This document shows, piece after piece, positions 35,231-47,900 of a stretch of 64,000 nucleotides of DNA. The position numbers and the translations under genes were made by a program. The DNA is from Haemaphysalis longicornis (Eukaryota > Arthropoda > Arachnida > Ixodida > Ixodidae), in contig CM023449.1 of the NCBI GenBank assembly GCA_013339765.2, forward strand, positions 38,996,278 to 39,060,277. The letters are read 5' to 3'. Position 1 is the first letter of the stretch. Each line of letters starts with the position of its first letter. The notes beneath the pieces are model-generated. The model saw only the letters and a program-made list of their open reading frames with translations, made no database searches and was not told the origin of the DNA.

Positions 35231-35776
35231 GAATTATCGGATATTTATATTTTTGATTTTCTGGTGCAAACACACTTTGGTGGGATGGCGGAAGTTGTGG
35301 GCGCGGCTGGAGGCCGTATCTGCCGAGCCTACTACCACCGACAGGGCATAGAACAAACTTCACCGCGCAGGCGAGGCACCTGGTGAATCAGACGTTGGAT
35401 CATTGTTTTTCTTTCTGAGCTTCTGTTTCCGTAGCCCCTCATTGCAGGATTAGCGGTGCCCTAGAAACTTGCTGCCTTAGTTGTAGCTTCCGTGTGGAAG
35501 CGGGAATGCATTTCCATGGATGCCTAATGAGCACGCCTGATAGCGGTTGGCTTGGTGACACGGGGGAATTGAAAAATGAGAATAAGAACGCTATCGCGTT
35601 ACAACTATTTTGCGCACACCGGAAAAATCTTTAAAAAAATAAAGACCAGTCGAAAGGGGAATGGTTTTAACATTTTGGCCGAGAGACCAGGTTTCCTCAG
35701 AATGGCAGCAGCAGTGGTTGTCACCTAGCCTATAAAGGTATTCGCTAGCGAGCAACGCGAGGACAGAAATGATGAC
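35231..35776. other. Unassigned DNA
   Basis: No gene or clear repeat was found. Confidence 0.4.
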
Positions 35777-38660
35777 ACTTTAGTCGTCATCGTCGTCTTC
35801 GTCACCACCAACATTACTTCCACCACCACAATCACCATAATCTTTACCATCATCATATTCATCATAACCTTCTTCTCCTTTATAACCACCATCATAATAA
35901 TAATTATCAACCTGTCTATTCCCACTGAAAGGGAAAGACCTCTCCCTTAGATCCCTCATTATCCCAGTCCAACGCTAACTGCGATCAATTTATCCCACCT
36001 AACTTCTTGATCTCTTCTACCCACCTAACTTTCTTCCGCCCCCTGTCACACTTGCCTTGTCTAGGTAACCGCCCGGTCACCCTTAATGACCAATGGTTAT
36101 CTTGCCTTCGTATTACATGCCCTGCCCATGCTCAGTTCTCTTTTATTTCAGTATTATGCCCTTAAGACGCGTTTGCTCCCTGACTCAGTCCGCTTTCTTC
36201 TTGTTCCTTAACGTTACACCTATCGTTTTCTGTTCCATTGGTCGCTGAGGGGCATCAATTAGGTTGAACCCTTTTAGTCAGCAGCCCAGTTTCTGCCCCG
36301 TACCATATACCGATAAAATGCAGCTATTATACACTTTCCTCTTCGGGGACACTGATAGGCTGCCTACTATTATCCCAGAATGCCAGCCAAATCCTTTCCA
36401 CCGATTCTTATCCTTCTAATTATGTCTCCTTCATGGTTGGGATCCGGGGTCACAACTTGGCCTAATTAGATTTATTTGCTTACCACTTTCCCTGCCTCGC
36501 CACCTATATCAAACCGCTGTTGCCTCCTGAGGAGATTGAGTTTTCTGCATAATAATTTTCAGGTGCACGATTCTACTCTTAATTTCCAGTGCGGTAATTA
36601 TGCTTTTCAATTCGTTCCCCGAGTTTCTTAACAAGGCAACGTCATCAGCATATGTGAGGTTACTGAGGTGTTCTCTATTAACCCTTACGTCCAGCTGTTC
36701 CCCTTTGAGTGTTGTGAACACCTCTTGCAAACATGCTCTGCTGTGGATCACCTTAGAGATGTTGTAACTCCTTGTCTCACGCCTTTCGGTATGGGTATTT
36801 TACGGCTCTCCTTGAGGAGGACTACGGTAGCTGTGAACCCATTCTCGATATCCGCTGGTGTTCTTACGCAATACCCGTCTACACACTGATTCCGCAATGC
36901 CTGCATCACTGCGGAGGTTTCGGCGGAGTCAAATGCTTTCTCATAATCTATGAAGGCTGTGTAAAGTGTTTGAGTATACTCCTCACGCGTCTCTATCACC
37001 TGCTTCATCGTGTGAATATGGTGTATCGTTTATTAGCCCTTACAAAATGTTGCGTGTTCAGTAGGTTGACGGAAGCCTGTCACGCTAGAAATTCTGGTTG
37101 CGTTTGCTTTCATGAGAATGTTGTAGACGACTGCCAGTGCGCTCAGCGGCCTGTAATTTTTGAAGTCGTTCATATCAGCTTTCTTTAGGTTTAGGGTGAT
37201 TTTGCGTTGTTCCAAAATTCCGGTACACTGGCGGTCTTTAGGCATTGCGTATGCAGGTTTGCAAATTTTTTTGTACCATTCGCCCGCCATATTTCGAGAG
37301 GTTTGCTGTTATGTGATCCTCATCGAGTTCTTTGGCCCGTCGCGTTTCTTTCAAAGCATTCTTTACTTCTCCTGTCGTTATTAGTGTGATGTCTACCTCT
37401 TCTGATCTGCTTCCTAGTTCGGTATTATCCTGGGTGTTGTGTCTACGGAATAGATCTATATATATCTCTTCGGCTGCTATATATTATCCCCATTGGTGAT
37501 GACATTGCCTAGCTTGAATTTAAGTGCATGCGTCTGATTTTTCCCAAAGCCTGTACGCCTCTTTACTACTTTCAGGCTGTTTGTGTTTTTCGCAGAATAT
37601 TCACTCCCGTCCATACTATACTTTCCTATGTCCTCCCTCTTACACTTATTGAATAATTTCTAATGCTCCGCTAAATCTATTATGCCAGTGGTGGGGAGGG
37701 GTGAGGGACTCACGCTTTACCGTTTCCTAATTAAATCTTGCGACTCCTCAGAACGTTTATCAGTATCCTGTCTAACTATCTTACCTCCAACTTCTATTAC
37801 ATACTCCGTTATAAGGCGTGTAAGATTGTCGCTGGCTTCCTGTTTCGTATACTCTGCTTCATAGGCTAGCGTTGAATATTGGTTTGTCTGTACGATCCTC
37901 ACTTCTTGAGCTTCCTGACTTATTCTGAGTTCATTGATCGGCTTCTTTCGTACTAGCATGTAGAGTTCCTACTGAAATCTAGCCTAATTCGAGATCTTAC
38001 CGTTTTGTTGTCTCTACACTGGACCTATTCCGAGCGCTTTAATATGCTGCACGTTGCTGGGGTCATCGTATACTATTAAGTCTATTTCATTTTTATGCTC
38101 CCTCTTTGGGATATTCCACGTCCACTTCCGTTTCTAGCATTTGCGGAAGAAGGTATTCATGAGGCGCAGATTATTCAGTTACGCGAAATATGCTAATACA
38201 CCTCCTCTGTTATTCTTACAACCAAGACCATGGTTCTCAACTGCCATGTTGCAGTCTGCCTCTTCACCTAATTATACATTACAGTCTCCTATAACTACGG
38301 CATACTGCGTCTTAACTTTAGCCATTGCCGACTCCACATGTTAATAGAAGTGTTCAATGGCTCGTCGTCATGGCTGGATGTAAGTGCGTAGCCCTGTACC
38401 ACCTTGAAGCAGTAGCTCTTTTTAAGCCTAATTACAAGACCGGATACCCTTTCGTTAAGGCTATAGTATTCGTCAATGTTGCCAGGTATGTTTTTATTGA
38501 GTACAAATCTCACACCCAGTTCTCTTGTGTCCACTAGGCCACGCCAAGAATAAGACGTGTCCATTTTTCAGCAATGCAAAGGTTTTCCCTTTCCTCCTAT
38601 CCTCACACTGTCCTATAACATCGCATTAATTGCCATTTAGTTACTTGAAAAACACCTCTA
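35777..38660 (-). mobile_element. RTE-type LINE, copy B (near full length, inactive)
   Basis: From right to left on the minus strand: endonuclease pieces (ELGVRFVLNKNIPGNIDEYY and KVVQGYALTSSHDDE, 38,295-38,564), a linker (KKPINELRISQEAQEVRI, 37,717-37,959), then reverse transcriptase (NYRPLSALAVVYNI about 37,150; FIDYEKAFDSAETSAVMQAL 36,748-37,008; HLSNLTYADDVALLRNSGNE 36,509-36,751 with an intact YADD), and a C-terminus near 36,000-36,200. Its 3' tail is an imperfect ATC/ACC triplet run at 35,777-35,905. Frameshifts break it at least four times. Its 5' two thirds are paralogous to 9,756-12,130. Confidence 0.88.
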
Positions 38661-38852
38661 GACTAACTTCACTTGATACCACTCAAGCAAAAGAAGTCAA
38701 AGACAATATATCGTGGTCCGCGCAACAACCGGTCTGCTTAAGTACAACATGATGATAGGTCTGACTAGTTGAGTGCAGACAGTCAATAATAACAAGCATA
38801 AACACGCACAAGAGAAACGTGGAGCGCAAACGGGCGGTAACATGGTGTAGTG

Positions 38853-39360
38853 TCACTGAAGCAAGCAACTCAGTTTGCCTGCACTTTCATTGTACCGGTG
38901 GGTGGTTGCACTGAATTTAAATTTAATAAGCCATTCGGGGACTTCTGTGCCAAGATGCACGCGAAAGCCATACTCGAGAGTCATGGCTTTGATATGGCCC
39001 ACTGAGTGGCTGGTGGCATTCATATGCTTTGATATTGGAAGGTGAGGAAGTGTAGAGATATGAACGTTGTGCTTGTTGAATCGTTGGTTGTGTATGGTGT
39101 CGCCAGCATGCTGCATTTTACAAATATCGCACTCGATGAGTTAAACAATGTTACGAGTGTGGCACGTATAGTTCCCAGTTATTCTTCAGCTGATATACAT
39201 TCGGTGGTGCTTGCTCTTAGTTAAGTAGTCGTGTGATTGCAGACTTTGCAACACGGTTTCTTGTAAGAGTGGTAGAGAGTAAGCATTATAGATTTGTTCG
39301 GGGATGGTATGAGCAGCTCAGGTAAGTTTGTGTCTTTTGTAGGTTACACGCTGTTGGTTG
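38853..39360 (-). mobile_element. Penelope-like element C-terminal fragment, copy B
   Basis: The 87-codon frame 38,853-39,116 is nearly identical in its first half to the copy at 12,288-12,551 (HAGDTIHNQRFNKHNVHIS). It lies at the same distance from the adjacent RTE, so the junction predates the duplication. QHAG again replaces the usual QYVG. Confidence 0.65.
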
Positions 39361-41073
39361 TGGAAAATTCATTTTTATCGCTTTATAACTAGCAGTATCG
39401 TGTAGTGCTTTTTAGAACACCATTTATATTTCGTGCATGCGCGGAAATGGTAGGAATCGCGTTTGTACTGGACTACGCCAGGTGTGTGCGTAAAAGTGCT
39501 CGTAGTCATGGTTATCAGAACACCTAAGGAGCCATCAGTTTTAAAGCGATGCTTTTTACCTCTACATCCCAAGGGTTCGGTCGCCATCATTGGCATCAAC
39601 AGAAAACACCCGCGAACAAATAAAATAAAATATTCTACTGGCATTATCAGTAATGGAACCTGTTACGAGTAGAGAAACGGAGCGAGACCCCGTTGTTCTG
39701 CTGATTGAGCTACCAGCACAAGCGGATACAAGAGAGACCGACGGTGTACTCGCCGAGCACATCTGCGGGTTGACCCACTGCCTTCTGGCTGATTTCCCAT
39801 TTATAGCGTCATGCGACCTCTCAGTCTGCACGAGCATGAGCAGCAGTGTTCTTTTTGGGCTCGATTTGATCTGGCGCATCCTGGAGCATTTCTGCGCCAT
39901 TTGCACCACGTCGATTTCTTTGGACACTCATCCGTGCTCCTAAAGTGCTCTGCACATATACGGTAAAGGACGTGAACATGAAGTGCTACCCTCTAAAGAA
40001 ATTAAAGCCGTTCCAATCAATCCGAAAGCTGTCGGAAGTGCAGAGCAGTGATTCGCTAGAATGGACTGTAGCGTCGTTATCCGCTCACTGCTGCCTCTCA
40101 AGGCATCTCAAGTTCCCCGCCTTCGCAGTGCTCGTGCGCCTCCTGCCTGAAACTGCGCTAGCGTGAGTTCTGTTCTTTATGACCTTTCTTTAATTTCGTA
40201 TGCTGGACCTGTTTTGCATTCGAACATGCCATTTTTTTCTTCCGCGTGAACAGCCATTCTGCGTCATTTCGAACACGCAATCTGTTTCATGCGCGGGCTT
40301 TTTTTCACTTACTATTGCAAAAACTAACCGAATGAGCGTTCCTAAAAAACGAACGTGGGGACTGCTAGTTACATTCACAGATTTTGCCCGAAATGTATTC
40401 GCAGTTTTTTTGCGCTAAACAACGGGGACATGTATGACAAGCGCGAGCGCTTCACAAGGTTCGAACCGTTCTGACTATTTGAAGCGCGTGGTTTTCGACG
40501 CCTCAGCGTGACCCCCTGAGGACGGCACATCAGGCTCTACTTGGGTCTGTTATGTTACTGCGCCACCTGATTCCGGAAGTCAAATCGACTGCTAGCGAGC
40601 TACGACGGCAAGGATAGCTCTGCGCTCTGCGTTTAACTGCTCTGCGCTTAAGCAGTGAACGGCACCCCCTTCCGGCTGCATAAGTTGTATTAGGTGACCA
40701 AAAAACATTTTTACCTCAGGCCTGTCCTTGGTTCATAATAAATTTTTCATTGAAACATTTGTCTTCTTCAGCAATGTATGAATTTTAATTCTGTCAGCCG
40801 TTAGCCCTATTTCAGGGCGAGTCTTAACCAGAATTAGTGTACAGCAGGAGGACACAGTGTAGTGGGCAGGTATAAAGGCGCAAAACTATCGTTATCGCTT
40901 CTATTGGCGGTTTTGTTATAGACCGTTAGAATCATCTTTAGTGAATATGACGCCTCTAAGGGAGGTATATAGATTTCATGAAATTTTGAGGGGTGTAGAA
41001 AAAACAATTTTTTTGTGTTTTCGTTAAAAAAAATGAAAAATGTAGAAAAGAGAATTTCGCGCAGGTCTATGAA
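39361..41073. other. Body of large duplication, copy B part 1
   Basis: It is colinear with 12,800-14,515 of copy A. No gene is recognised. Confidence 0.55.
39648..39722 (-). pseudogene. tRNA-like segment, copy B
   Basis: It is the paralogue of 13,083-13,163. The A-box-like GGTAGCTCAATCAGCA and the anticodon-like arm (ACGGG-GTCTCGC-TCCGT) are kept, but the T arm is lost (AACAGGTTCCATTACTG). Confidence 0.35.
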
Positions 41074-41544
41074 GTATTGCCGGTGCCATAAACACGCAGA
41101 TGTTGAGCCGGGGTCCTTGAAAGAGACGACCAGGTCAGTACAAGCAGCCGGAGCCTTTTAGTGGGATAGATCGAGCACAAGGTTCCAAGCGCGAGCGTCA
41201 GAGCTCTGAATGACGATGATGAGAGAGCACGGGCACTCAACCACTCCTTCGCCCTCACAGTTGTCTCTTCGAGCCGGTGTTACGAAACACGTGACATATA
41301 CCCCCCCCCCCTTCCAAAGGAAGTATCGTCCCGAAGCTTGTGTGGACATAGAGACGACCAGCGCGGGTGTGTTATGTCCTTGAAAAATAAGGTTTCATGC
41401 GCACTACGTGCACTAGTCCCTTATAAAAAATTTTATTTCCTTTGAACTCACAGGTAATTGCCCATCAATATCACAGAGGCGGTACAAAGGAAGTTTCCTT
41501 TGAGTTGCCTCTGAATTGAGAATTTGCCACTACTAATTAATAGA

Positions 41545-41697
41545 CTTTGAATGTCCTTCCTTTGCATTGCCTCTGAATTTCCTTCCTTTGAACTGCCTCT
41601 GAATATCCTTCCTTTGAATTGCCTCTGAATGCACTTCCTTTGAATTGCCTCCGAACGTACTTCCTTTAAATTGCCTTCGAACGTACTACCTTTGGTA
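41545..41697. repeat. 26-bp minisatellite inside the Gypsy element
   Basis: CCTTCCTTTGAATTGCCTCTGAATAT-type units start at 41,555, 41,581, 41,607, 41,633, 41,659 and 41,685, exactly 26 bp apart, with older partial copies to about 41,480. It sits between the end of reverse transcriptase and the 3' LTR. On the element's sense strand the units are purine-rich (AAAGGAAG). Confidence 0.9.
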
Positions 41698-43110
41698 TCC
41701 AAAATGACATTTTTCCGCTTTCATCGTGACACCGGCCGAATGAATGGCGTGAAGAACGGAAGATAGCCATCGCAAATGTTCCTGAAATGTGGGTGCCAAT
41801 ACGATGACATCGTCGAGATAAACCAAGCATGTCTGCAACTTCAAGCCAGATAAAACAGTGTCCAACGTCTTTTTGAAATGTGGCAGGTGCAGAACGCAGT
41901 CCAAAAAGGAGAACCTTAAACTCATAAAGACCATCCGGTGTTGTGAAGGCGGTCTTCTCGCTGTCGCGCTCATCAACCTCGATTTCCCAATATCCACTTT
42001 TCAAATTCATCGATGCAAATTAACAGGCATGACGAAGCCTGTCGAGGGAGTCGTCGGTCCGCGACAGCGGGTACACATCCTTTTTTGTGACTTGGTTCAG
42101 TTTCCTGTAATCTACGCAGAATTGCAATGTCCCGTCCATTTTCCTTACCGAAACCACGGGGGACGCCCACGGACTCCGTGATGGCTGGATAATGTCGTCT
42201 CTCAACATCTGTTCTACTTGGCTTCGAAAGGAGTGCGCTCCTTGGTAGATACACGATACGGGTTTTGGCGAATAGGTCTCACAGCGTCGGCAGTAATGGT
42301 GCTATGTTTCGTCAGTGGTGTTTGACGGACAGCAGACGATGATGAAAAACAGTCTTTGAAGCTCATTAGCAACTCACGAAGGGCTCGTTGCTCCGGGTTC
42401 GGTAAGCTCGAACTGATGTCAAGGATAGGATCGGGAGAGCCTTCGCCAGGTTCAGTGCCTTCTAATACAAAACAGTCATCGTTGCCCGCGATTTCCTCGA
42501 AGTAACCAACGGTGGCACCCTTAGCGACGTGGCGGCCTTCCTTGCCAAACTTAATCAGCAATAATTCCGCACGGCCCTCGGTGAGGTGCAGCACGCCCCG
42601 AGCAACTGCGATGTCGTGATTCAGCAATAGGGCATCCATACACTCGGTGATACCATCGACGGTACAGCGAACATCACACATCACAGAAACTATCCTACAG
42701 GACGCGGCGGTACGTTCACATCATCGTCGATAACACGCTACGCCGTACGACGTACTCCATGTTCTGGGCAGCGATTCCTGGCGGCTAACTAACTGGAGCG
42801 CTCTTTACATCGATTAGTGCTGTGCTCACTTAAGAAGTCCATTCCTTGAATCAAATCTTTGCAGCACTCGGGGAGGATGACAAAACTTGCAACAAACTCG
42901 GAGTCGCCGATACTAATCCTTGCGGTACATTTGCCCACAGGCGTCATCAGGTGACCACCAGCCGATCTAATCTGGAGCCCGAACCACGGTGTCTTTACTT
43001 TTCTTAGCCGATCAGCGAGTGTTTGGCTAATTACGGAGTAGTCCGCAACAGTCTCGACTAAAGCAGTTACTTGGTGCCCGTCTATGGAGATTAAAATGTC
43101 CGTGCTGCCA
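41686..43110 (-). pseudogene. Gypsy pol (protease + reverse transcriptase), defective
   Basis: The protease region (about 43,000-43,090) reads HQVTALVETVADYSVISQTL, so the catalytic D-T/S-G triad is E-T-V. A conserved spacer follows (DALLLNHDIAVARGVLHL, 42,214-42,684), then reverse transcriptase motifs: SPWASPVVSVRKMDGTLQFC, VDYRKLNQVTKKDVYPL, MNLKSGYWEIEVDERDSEKT and CLVYLDDVIVLAPTFQEHL with an intact YLDD. The frame ends near 41,690 at a minisatellite. The catalytic loss in the protease and the missing RNase H and integrase make it non-functional. Confidence 0.88.
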
Positions 43111-43356
43111 ATTTCACCGACACTTATTCAAGTCGCCGTGTGGTCAGACGGCGACGTCATGGCTCCTGTCGGTGGAATCGCGGGCACTGCCGGCAAGATC
43201 GCGTGTTCTGCTTGGGACGCTGCGTGTTCGGTCGACGAGGTCACCATGTGTTCTATTATATCGGCGAGGTCGTATCTTCGGTCGGCGGCGTTGTTGGTTC
43301 TGGAAGGTCTTGCAAACGCCTGCCGGTAGCAACCTTGCCTCCTGAAGTTGCGGCAG

Positions 43357-44731
43357 TTAGTTTCCCCGTCCAGGGTTAGGGGACTTTTCACGCGGCGGTC
43401 CTCGGGGATCTCGACGGTCAGGTGACTGTGAATGTCGGAGTATCGGCGGGGGAGGTGACCGCGAACGTGGGAGAATCGGTGCGGGACTTTTTCTGGCAGC
43501 AAGGTAAGTTTGAATTTCCGCAAGCCTTTGGCCAAAACGAGGTCGGGAGGCGGCGGGTGAAAAGCCACGAAGCCCAATTTCACGGTACGGGCAACGGCGG
43601 TAAACGTGGCCTGCTTCGCCACAATGACAGCACAGTGGCTGGCTGTTGTCAACGGGCCATACGTCCGTCTTGCGCACCTGTGTTCCATACGAATTCTGTT
43701 GTTGGGACCAAGAGTACGTGGCGGAATCTGCTCTCTAAAGTCGGGGGTCGGTTCGAGGCGCCAGGGGCGGCAGTGGCGTGTGTGCGATGGTCAGCTGGCG
43801 ACGGAGAGCTCTTACATAACCGGCCCGTGGCGGCTGTACCTGCTGCTCCGCGATCGAAATCGCTTGTCGGATCTCTAGGCGAACCACATCAGCAACCGAG
43901 GCAGGCGCAGGTTCCATCCCGCCAATGACACTCAATTGCAGCTCTTCTCGGACAATTTAGCGGATGATGTTTCGAAGGGTTGTGTCGTTGGCCATACTTG
44001 TTATGGCTCAACTAGTACCGGACGAAGTGCCGTCCACGCGATTAGACTGCCGGCATCTCTCTTGCAAGCCTTCCTCGATGGCTGTTGCCTCCCTGACGAA
44101 GTCTTTCACTGTGCGAGGAGAGGTTTCGTACGAGACCTTGCGAATACCTGTTCTTTAAACGCCGTGCATCAGGTAGCGCAGCTTCCACGGCTCCGACATT
44201 TCAGGGTCAGCCCTCTTGAACAACCGCGCCATGTCCTCCGTAAACATAGTCACGGTTTCATTGGGTTGCTGGATCCGCGACTCCAACAGCCGCTTTGCAA
44301 GGTCCTCACGGTCTGTGGTGGCGAAACTTTCCAGAAGCTCATGCCGGAATTTTTCCCACGTAGACAACCTCACCTCATGGTTCTCGTAACCACGTCCTTC
44401 CACCATGTTCGAGCGCGTAATAGACCTCACACAGCTTTTGACGAGCGTCCCACAGGTTGAACGATGCCACCCGCTCAAACTGCTCCAGCCAGTCCTCGAC
44501 GTCCTCAAACACCTCGCCGTGAAAGATGGCCCGAGTACGTGGCTGTTGGAGAGTTACGTGGGGAGTAAGTGCTTGCGCCATTACTTGAGGTTCCGAAGCC
44601 TGACGTCTAGGTGCCGTGAAATCAAGGTAACCGCACTCTGGAGACAGTCCCTGTTGGCGACGACTATCCCGACGGACAGGTGTGTGGACAGTGCGAAACC
44701 GTTCCGGGCTGGCCGAAGGTGTCCTTTGCAT
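43357..44731 (-). pseudogene. Gypsy gag, frameshifted
   Basis: The start is an ATG at 44,729-44,731 (MQRTPSASPERFR). The capsid-like region reads FHGEVFEDVEDWLEQFERVA and, in another frame, WEKFRHELLESFATTDREDL, LLESRIQQPNETVTMFTEDM (44,155-44,508), as in Retrotrans_gag domains. The nucleocapsid knuckle CCHCGEAGHVYRRC (about 43,620) fits CX2CX4HX4C exactly. At least three frame changes break the reading frame. Confidence 0.8.
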
Positions 44732-44971
44732 GGGGTAGTCGTACCCCGCACCTCACCAGTGTCGCGTACTATAAACACGCAGATGCTGATCCGGGGTCCT
44801 TGAATGAGACGACCAGGTCAGTACAGGCAGCCTGAGCCTTTTAGTACGATAGCTCGAGCAAAAGGTTCAACGCGCGAGCGCCAGAGCTCTGAATGACGAT
44901 GATGAGAGAGCACGCGCACTCAACCACTTCTTGGTCATCTGGTGCCGATGTTAAGAAACACGTGACAATAT

Positions 44972-47900
44972 TAGACTACATTCTTGAGGCGGAATATTTA
45001 GATGGCTCATCAAACCCGAAAAGTGACTGTAGTTGCTGGCGACCTCACAAAAGAAACCAAATTACGCCTGCTGTAGAAAGAAAATAAGCAAATACAATAT
45101 AAATAGAAACTTATTTGGGTTCCGCTGCGATTGGAACCCGGATTGCCAGAGCACAGCGAAGTGTGGTAACTACAGCTGTAACGTTGTGCTGTGGCACGAT
45201 GGATGAAGAATTATCCGAAAGAGTGCCGCATGAAGGGTGAACGTGACAGCACCGCAAGCACGTTCCAAGCACGCAAGAAGTCTTCAATATTCGCTGGCTT
45301 TCGCATTTCAAACACATGAAACACTTAAGTGCCTGATGAATTTTTTCGTTTACACTGAAAATAATTGATGCTGCTTCACGAAAGTCCCAGCACAGCTTCC
45401 GCTCTTAAAATCGGCTGTCGATTTCACGTCATCCCATTGATTCAAGGAAGCCAGCATCTCCGTCGTTGCAGATTGGTCGCATCTCAATCAACTTTCCCGA
45501 CAAGCTCAGTTTTTTACACCGTTACGGCGGTTGAAAATGCAATAAAAAGAACCTGTTTTTCCTAATGCCTTATTGCTCTTTTCAAAGCAGGTAGTTGATG
45601 TAGTTTTGTCTCTCTTCATGGCTCAAAAACACAAAGGAGTACTTAAGGGGTGGCCCGATGGATCTATAAGTCGTTTTTTCTTTGTGATGTGGGGTCTAGA
45701 AACAACAGGGGAGAACCTATGCTTTTTTTGTGGGCGAAAAACTAAACTGCACTCTAAACTTTGAACAGGACAGACGCAAGGATGATCAGCAACAGGTTAC
45801 TAAAACATCAACAATGCCTTAGAAAGAAAGACACTTGAATGACAAAGCTCAGGCGTGCACAGAGACTGGACATTAAGGGGAAACCGCCGAAGGCATAGCT
45901 ATTCTACGCGAAAAAATTGATAGCGATATTTATTCTTAAAGCCGGATTTGGAAAAAAATGACCCAGGTCGCACAGTGCGTAATTATAAAAGAGACCCGCA
46001 CAAGGCTAGGCCAGAAGTGGATGACTTCAAAACTGCGGACGAAGTTCGGTATATGGCATGCTTACTTTTCAGACCACGCAGGAAGTAAGGGAAGAGTTGA
46101 GCAACAACTATCTCTGCCCAGCAGAATTCGCAGCCTCGTAGGGAAGGCAGTGGGGCTCAAAAATTAGAGGAATTAGGAGAATTAGGGGAATGTTTTATCA
46201 TCGCAGAACGTAGGATGTAGAAAAATTGGCTGCTAAAAACTTTTTTTTGCACTGTGAACCTGCCATGAGCGTCAACTAGCCTGATAGCTGAGGCGGCGTA
46301 AGTGCTGCTAGCGTGCAGCTTTAGTGGTGTAATAGGGAGTTCGGATGCAAATTGACAGGCGTAATCTAGCTATGGGTCAATTGTGTAGAGGCAAGTTTAA
46401 GAACTGGATGAAGTTTGCTTCAGCGTCGACTTGGCGCTAACGGGGAGAGCAATATTCTCTTTAGACCTCAGTAATGCGAGGCAGGCGACAAACGGATGGA
46501 AACATTGCCTATGCGCACAAAGCCTGGACACAGCCATGGCAAGGATTCCCCGATGAACCCTGATAATTTTCTCCCAATTTACAGGATTGCGGTTGATGTA
46601 TAAACATGACTTCGAACAGCTGATTACAAGGAAAAGTTAAAAATTGTGTACCCCGCAGTAGACTAAAATACTTTAAATATACTTCAATTAGCAACACAAA
46701 TATGCTCGTAGACAAAAAGGCTTCAAAATGGTTTTAATAAACAGGTTAGCACAAACAAATGTCTATTGGTACTCTATTGACTCACATATAAATATCTCGG
46801 CGCACCACTCTCTCATAAGCGATTGTCTTTCGAAATTCCATTCGATATCAGTAGTGTGAACGTTGAAAATCCGCATGCTGACTAGGGCAGAATGAACTTG
46901 CAGAGAATACATGGCAGTTATAGGAAGCACGTATATGTATAATCCACACGAGCAGAGAAAAGCTTGGGAATTGTCTTGATTTTGATATACCTGCAGGTAA
47001 CGTCGGAAACGAAATTACAAAATGATAAACTATATGAGCAGAGGTATCAAAGTGGGAAAATATGCCGGCGTACTGACTTTAGTCATAGAGTTTGACCAAA
47101 ACATTTTGATAAAGCAAACCAATCATAAAAGATCACTTCTAACGGAGATTTGATAAAAACACCTTGGCAAATGTAATCACTGAAAAGTGTTATGAAGAAA
47201 CAACACGATAAAGCAGGAAACAAGGTTATAGCACTGAATAAATCGGAATCTCAGAACTAAAACCTGAAGAGTCCATGAAAAACGGATGCGTGTGGAAAAC
47301 GACAAGCAGCGAACAAACAAACCCTATACTTGATAAAAACAAACTGTAAACCCAGCACATTCTTCAACATGGGTATGGTGGTCTTTTTTGCAAACATTAG
47401 TCCTTATGGAGCCCAATTATCATGTTGATAATGTGTACACCAAAAGATCTATCTTGAAAATATTTGCGCATTATGCTATGAGCGGGTTTTGAAAAGGTGG
47501 CTAAGGGAGTTCCCGAAAAATCAGCCAACACGGCATCCATGGCAGAAAGCACGCGTACATGCGACTGAACTATTCGTGGGCTAATATTTCTACCTCTTCC
47601 GTTATAAGTTTTATCATAGTAAAAATCAATCAATCGTACCAATATAACACACTTGGCGATCATTAAGAAATCAAAAGCGGGGCAGATAAGAAAACACAAA
47701 CTTTTTATGTTTTCCGAAAGAACGACGTGGTTTTGAAAGCCCCAAATGCGTGTGTACACAAGGTAAAGCCGAACGCCTAAACACGTGTTTCTTTGTCATA
47801 AATGTTGTTTGAAGCGCTGAAAGAGTATTTTGAAATAAAGCAAGCGCTTCTTTGAAATGCTCAAGAACATGAACCAAAGAGTAAATACTTTCCAAATATG

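Larger units (their letters stand above)
41074..44971 (-). mobile_element. Ty3/Gypsy retrotransposon with two LTRs, 3'-deleted
   Basis: LTRs at 41,078-41,296 (219 bp) and 44,760-44,967 (208 bp) share ATAAACACGCAGATG, CCGGGGTCCTTGA, GAGACGACCAGGTCAGTACA and GAAACACGTGACA. The flanking 4 bp are GTAT (41,074-41,077) and ATAT (44,968-44,971), a target duplication with one change; the uninterrupted copy A reads GAAATATTCGAC near 14,516. On the minus strand gag begins only 28 bp after the 5' LTR, followed by protease and reverse transcriptase. RNase H and integrase are missing and replaced by a minisatellite. This insertion is absent from copy A, so it is younger than the duplication or was never there. 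Confidence 0.92.

Noticed and set aside
43422..43928. 168-codon plus frame
   Set aside because: It is antisense to the Gypsy gag, which has recognisable capsid and CX2CX4HX4C motifs on the minus strand.
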